NCBI GenBank assembly: GCA_017534365.1
Contig: JAFWCS010000353.1
Coordinates: 1-6,237 of the forward strand
From: Clostridia bacterium
GTDB taxonomy: Bacteria; Bacillota; Clostridia; Oscillospirales; Acutalibacteraceae
Direction: 5' to 3'
Length of the DNA: 6,237 nt
Shown here: piece after piece, positions 4,229 through 6,237 of the stretch
How the letters are laid out: every line of letters begins with the position of its first letter
Position numbering within the stretch: position 1 is the first letter of the stretch
Made by a program: the position numbers and the translations under genes
Notes under the pieces: model-generated
What the model saw: only the letters and a program-made list of their open reading frames with translations
What the model was told of the DNA's origin: nothing
The model's database searches: none

Positions 4229-6205
4229 TCAGATGCTGCAGCCGACGGTATAGCCTTCGTAAACCGCGTTCGGCAGGATGCCGCCGCCGTTGGAATCGCC
4301 GATGTTGTAAACCGCCGGATGCGCGTCCTTGAGCGCTTCATACAGCGCCGCGTCCGGCCGCTCGCCGACGGCGAAGACGACCGTATCCGCGCGCAGGGCG
4401 ACCGTGCTGCCCGCGGCGTTGCGGCAGAGCACGGCATCCTCGGTGATCATTTCCGCGCGCGCGCCCGTCATCAGTTTGACGCCGAGGCCCTTCAGATGGC
4501 CGAGCAGGATCGTCTGCGCCGTCTTGCCGGTGTTGGCGGCAAGCTGCTCCGACAGCTCGACTACCGTCACGTCCCTGCCCTGCTTGCCGAGCAGCTCTGC
4601 GGTCTCGCAGCCGGTGGAGCCGCCGCCGATGACGACCACACGCTGCCCGGTCGGCGCGCCGCGCAGCACGTCCTTCGCCGTGATCGCCCGGTCTGCGCCG
4701 TCAAGCTTCAGGCGCACGGGCTGCGCGCCGGTGGCGCAGACGATTGCGTCCGCCTGCATGGCCAGCACCTCTGCGGGTGTGACCGCTTTGCCGAGATGCA
4801 CGCGCACGCCTGTGAGCGCCAGCTGCCGCTCCAGATAGGGCTTGAGGAGCTTGAAATGCTCTTTGAACGGGGGCTTGTCGGCCAGATTGATCTGCCCGCC
4901 GATCTCGTTCGACGCTTCATACAGATCGACCGTGTGGCCGCGTTTTGCGGCGATACGCGCCGCCTCGACCCCGGCGACGCCGCCGCCGATGACGACCACG
5001 CGCTTCTGTTTCTCCGCCGGCGGGAGCGTCGCGTCGTTGTCGCCCCGCGCGAGCACGGCATTGCCGGAGCAGATCGCCCTGCCGCCGTGCTGAAGCTGAT
5101 GATCGATGCAGTGTCCGCAGCCGATGCAGGGCCGGATCTCATCCTCCCGCCCTTCGGCGAAGAGATTCACCAGATCCGGCTGCACGAGCAGACCGTGGCC
5201 GATGAAAATAAAGTCGCAGCTGCCGTTGGCGATCGCGCGCTCCGCCTTCGCGGGATCCTGTGCCCGGCCGCCGCCGATGAGCGGCACGGCGCGCTTTTTC
5301 CCCGTCGTCAGCCGCAGGCCGGCGCTGACAACGCTGCAAAGCGGGACCGCCATGCAGTCCGGATAGGCCGATTCCGGCTTTTCGCGCTTGCCGGGATCGC
5401 TTGACCATTTGCCCGCGAGCACCTCGATCGCGTCCACGCCGGCCGCCTGCAGCTGCCGGCTGTAATAGATCCCGTCCGGGATGGAGATGCCGCCGTCCGG
5501 CCCCTGCTCCACCACGGAGAGCTTGACGAGGATCGCGAAGTCCGCGCCGCAGAGCTCGCGGGTGCGGCGGATGATATTCAGAAGGAAGCGGATGCGGTTT
5601 TTGCGGCTGCCGCCGTAGAGATCCGTGCGGATATTCGCAGTTGAGGATAAAAACTGCTGGCCCAGATAATAGCCGACGCAGTGGATCTCCACGCCGTCGA
5701 AGCCGGCCTTTTTGGCGCGCAGCGCAGCCTGCGCATACTTTTCTTCGATCGTCTGTATTTCTTCCACGGTCAGCGCGCGGGGCGTTTCGTTGCCCAGCCC
5801 CATCATGAAGGAATAGGGCATCGCCACGGCGCTCGGGCCGACGGGCTGCGCGCCGATGATCGCGCGGCGGGCGCCGCGGCCGGTGTGGGAGATCTGCAGA
5901 AACGCCTTTGCGCCGCCCTGGTGGATCACCTCGGCAAGCTGCGTCATGCCGGGAATGTATTTGTCGTCGTCGATCACAAGCATGCCGTTGGTGTTCAGAC
6001 CCAGCGGCGTATCGACGCAGGTAACCTCCACGATGATCGCGCCGACGCCGCCGTTCGCGCGCGCGGCATAGTGATTGAGCACCGCTTGATTGACGAAGCC
6101 GTTGTCGGACTGGCTCATGCCCATGGCGGCCATGACCGTGCGGTTGCGCAGCGTCACGCTGCCGATCTTTGCGGGCGAAAGCAGATGCGGATACTTCGGA
6201 TGCAT
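4229..6205 (-). CDS. FAD/FMN/4Fe-4S enoate-reductase-like oxidoreductase (Old Yellow Enzyme / FadH / BaiCD superfamily)
   Basis: The 658 residues have the usual length and order of this family. Residues 5-345 form the FMN-binding TIM barrel (FLQISHTGRGA 102-112, GFDGVEIH 168-175, DLYGGSRKNRIRF 195-207). The 4Fe-4S cysteines are C360, C363, C366 and C379. An FAD-binding Rossmann motif follows (VVVIGGGVAGVEAA, 403-416) with CATGAQP (490-496), then an NAD(P)H motif (VVVIGGGSTGCETAE, 523-537), then VGERPD and YNIGDSN near the end. Family members reduce activated C=C bonds with NAD(P)H. The cysteine spacing (x2, x2, x12) is that of trimethylamine dehydrogenase and not FadH (x2, x3, x11). No cysteine is present where that enzyme attaches FMN covalently. 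The usual second histidine of HGAHGYL is G178, while Y180 is kept, so the substrate cannot be named. AGGAAAGGGA lies upstream of the ATG; the promoter is outside the window. Two WYL genes follow in the same operon. Confidence 0.92.
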   Translation of the reverse strand: MHPKYPHLLSPAKIGSVTLRNRTVMAAMGMSQSDNGFVNQAVLNHYAARANGGVGAIIVEVTCVDTPLGLNTNGMLVIDDDKYIPGMTQLAEVIHQGGAKAFLQISHTGRGARRAIIGAQPVGPSAVAMPYSFMMGLGNETPRALTVEEIQTIEEKYAQAALRAKKAGFDGVEIHCVGYYLGQQFLSSTANIRTDLYGGSRKNRIRFLLNIIRRTRELCGADFAILVKLSVVEQGPDGGISIPDGIYYSRQLQAAGVDAIEVLAGKWSSDPGKREKPESAYPDCMAVPLCSVVSAGLRLTTGKKRAVPLIGGGRAQDPAKAERAIANGSCDFIFIGHGLLVQPDLVNLFAEGREDEIRPCIGCGHCIDHQLQHGGRAICSGNAVLARGDNDATLPPAEKQKRVVVIGGGVAGVEAARIAAKRGHTVDLYEASNEIGGQINLADKPPFKEHFKLLKPYLERQLALTGVRVHLGKAVTPAEVLAMQADAIVCATGAQPVRLKLDGADRAITAKDVLRGAPTGQRVVVIGGGSTGCETAELLGKQGRDVTVVELSEQLAANTGKTAQTILLGHLKGLGVKLMTGARAEMITEDAVLCRNAAGSTVALRADTVVFAVGERPDAALYEALKDAHPAVYNIGDSNGGGILPNAVYEGYTVGCSI

Positions 6206-6211
6206 AAAAAT

Positions 6212-6222
6212 CTTCCCTTTCC
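6212..6222 (-). promoter_or_regulatory. Ribosome binding site of the oxidoreductase gene
   Basis: The purine tract AGGAAAGGGAA lies about 7 nt upstream of the ATG at 6205 and supports that start. The rest of the upstream sequence is AT-rich, but only 15 more bases are available and no promoter can be placed. Confidence 0.6.
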
Positions 6223-6237
6223 TGTTTATTTTCTCTT

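Noticed and set aside
2239..5404. Long plus-strand open frames opposite the WYL and oxidoreductase genes (for example 3126-4253 and 4319-5404)
   Set aside because: They are antisense shadows caused by high GC at third codon positions. The minus-strand genes there have clear family motifs, ribosome binding sites and operon spacing.

Overview
The window looks like a GC-rich member of the Clostridia, probably an anaerobic gut lineage. The signs are strong GGAGG-type ribosome binding sites, a tandem pair of WYL-domain regulators of the clostridial type, and an iron-sulfur flavin enoate-reductase-like enzyme typical of anaerobes. This placement rests on gene content and base composition only. Every feature I can support lies on the minus strand, so the biological reading order runs from high to low coordinates.

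Right part (6205 to 2022): a compact three-gene operon. It encodes a 658-residue Old Yellow Enzyme/FadH-type oxidoreductase, then a 415-residue WYL protein 32 bp downstream, then a 300-residue WYL protein whose ATG overlaps the previous stop codon (ATGA). A strong intrinsic terminator, whose stem begins inside the last stop codon, closes the operon. The promoter lies beyond the right edge.

Middle part (about 2021 to 242): some 1.8 kb with no convincing protein gene but a large amount of RNA-like structure. On the minus strand it holds: (a) from about 1970 to 1437, a repeat array with three copies of one module and two of another, alternating, with paired-base changes between copies; (b) GC-rich hairpins; (c) from about 1390 to 585, a chain of mostly non-crossing helices, including a duplicated AAGGCAC/GTGCCTT stem domain and a complete tRNA-like cloverleaf with anticodon UAU. 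In four separate helices the position that would mismatch on the plus strand is a G-U pair on the minus strand, which argues that the minus strand is the RNA strand. An 8+8 bp palindrome upstream of a possible -10 box lies near 508-528.

Left edge (241 to 1): the first 80 residues of a protein that I recognise as DUF2828-like, a family that resembles the TROVE/Ro60 RNA-binding proteins in general layout (helical domain plus vWA). It runs off the window.

The main point of interest is the combination of a possible Ro60-like protein gene with an upstream, same-strand, highly structured noncoding stretch that carries a tRNA-like fold. Bacterial Ro60 homologues are often encoded next to Y RNAs that contain a tRNA-mimicking module, so this may be an uncharacterised Ro-type RNP locus, or a large ornate noncoding RNA of the GOLLD/ROOL kind. 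The helices were found by eye and no folding or database search was run.
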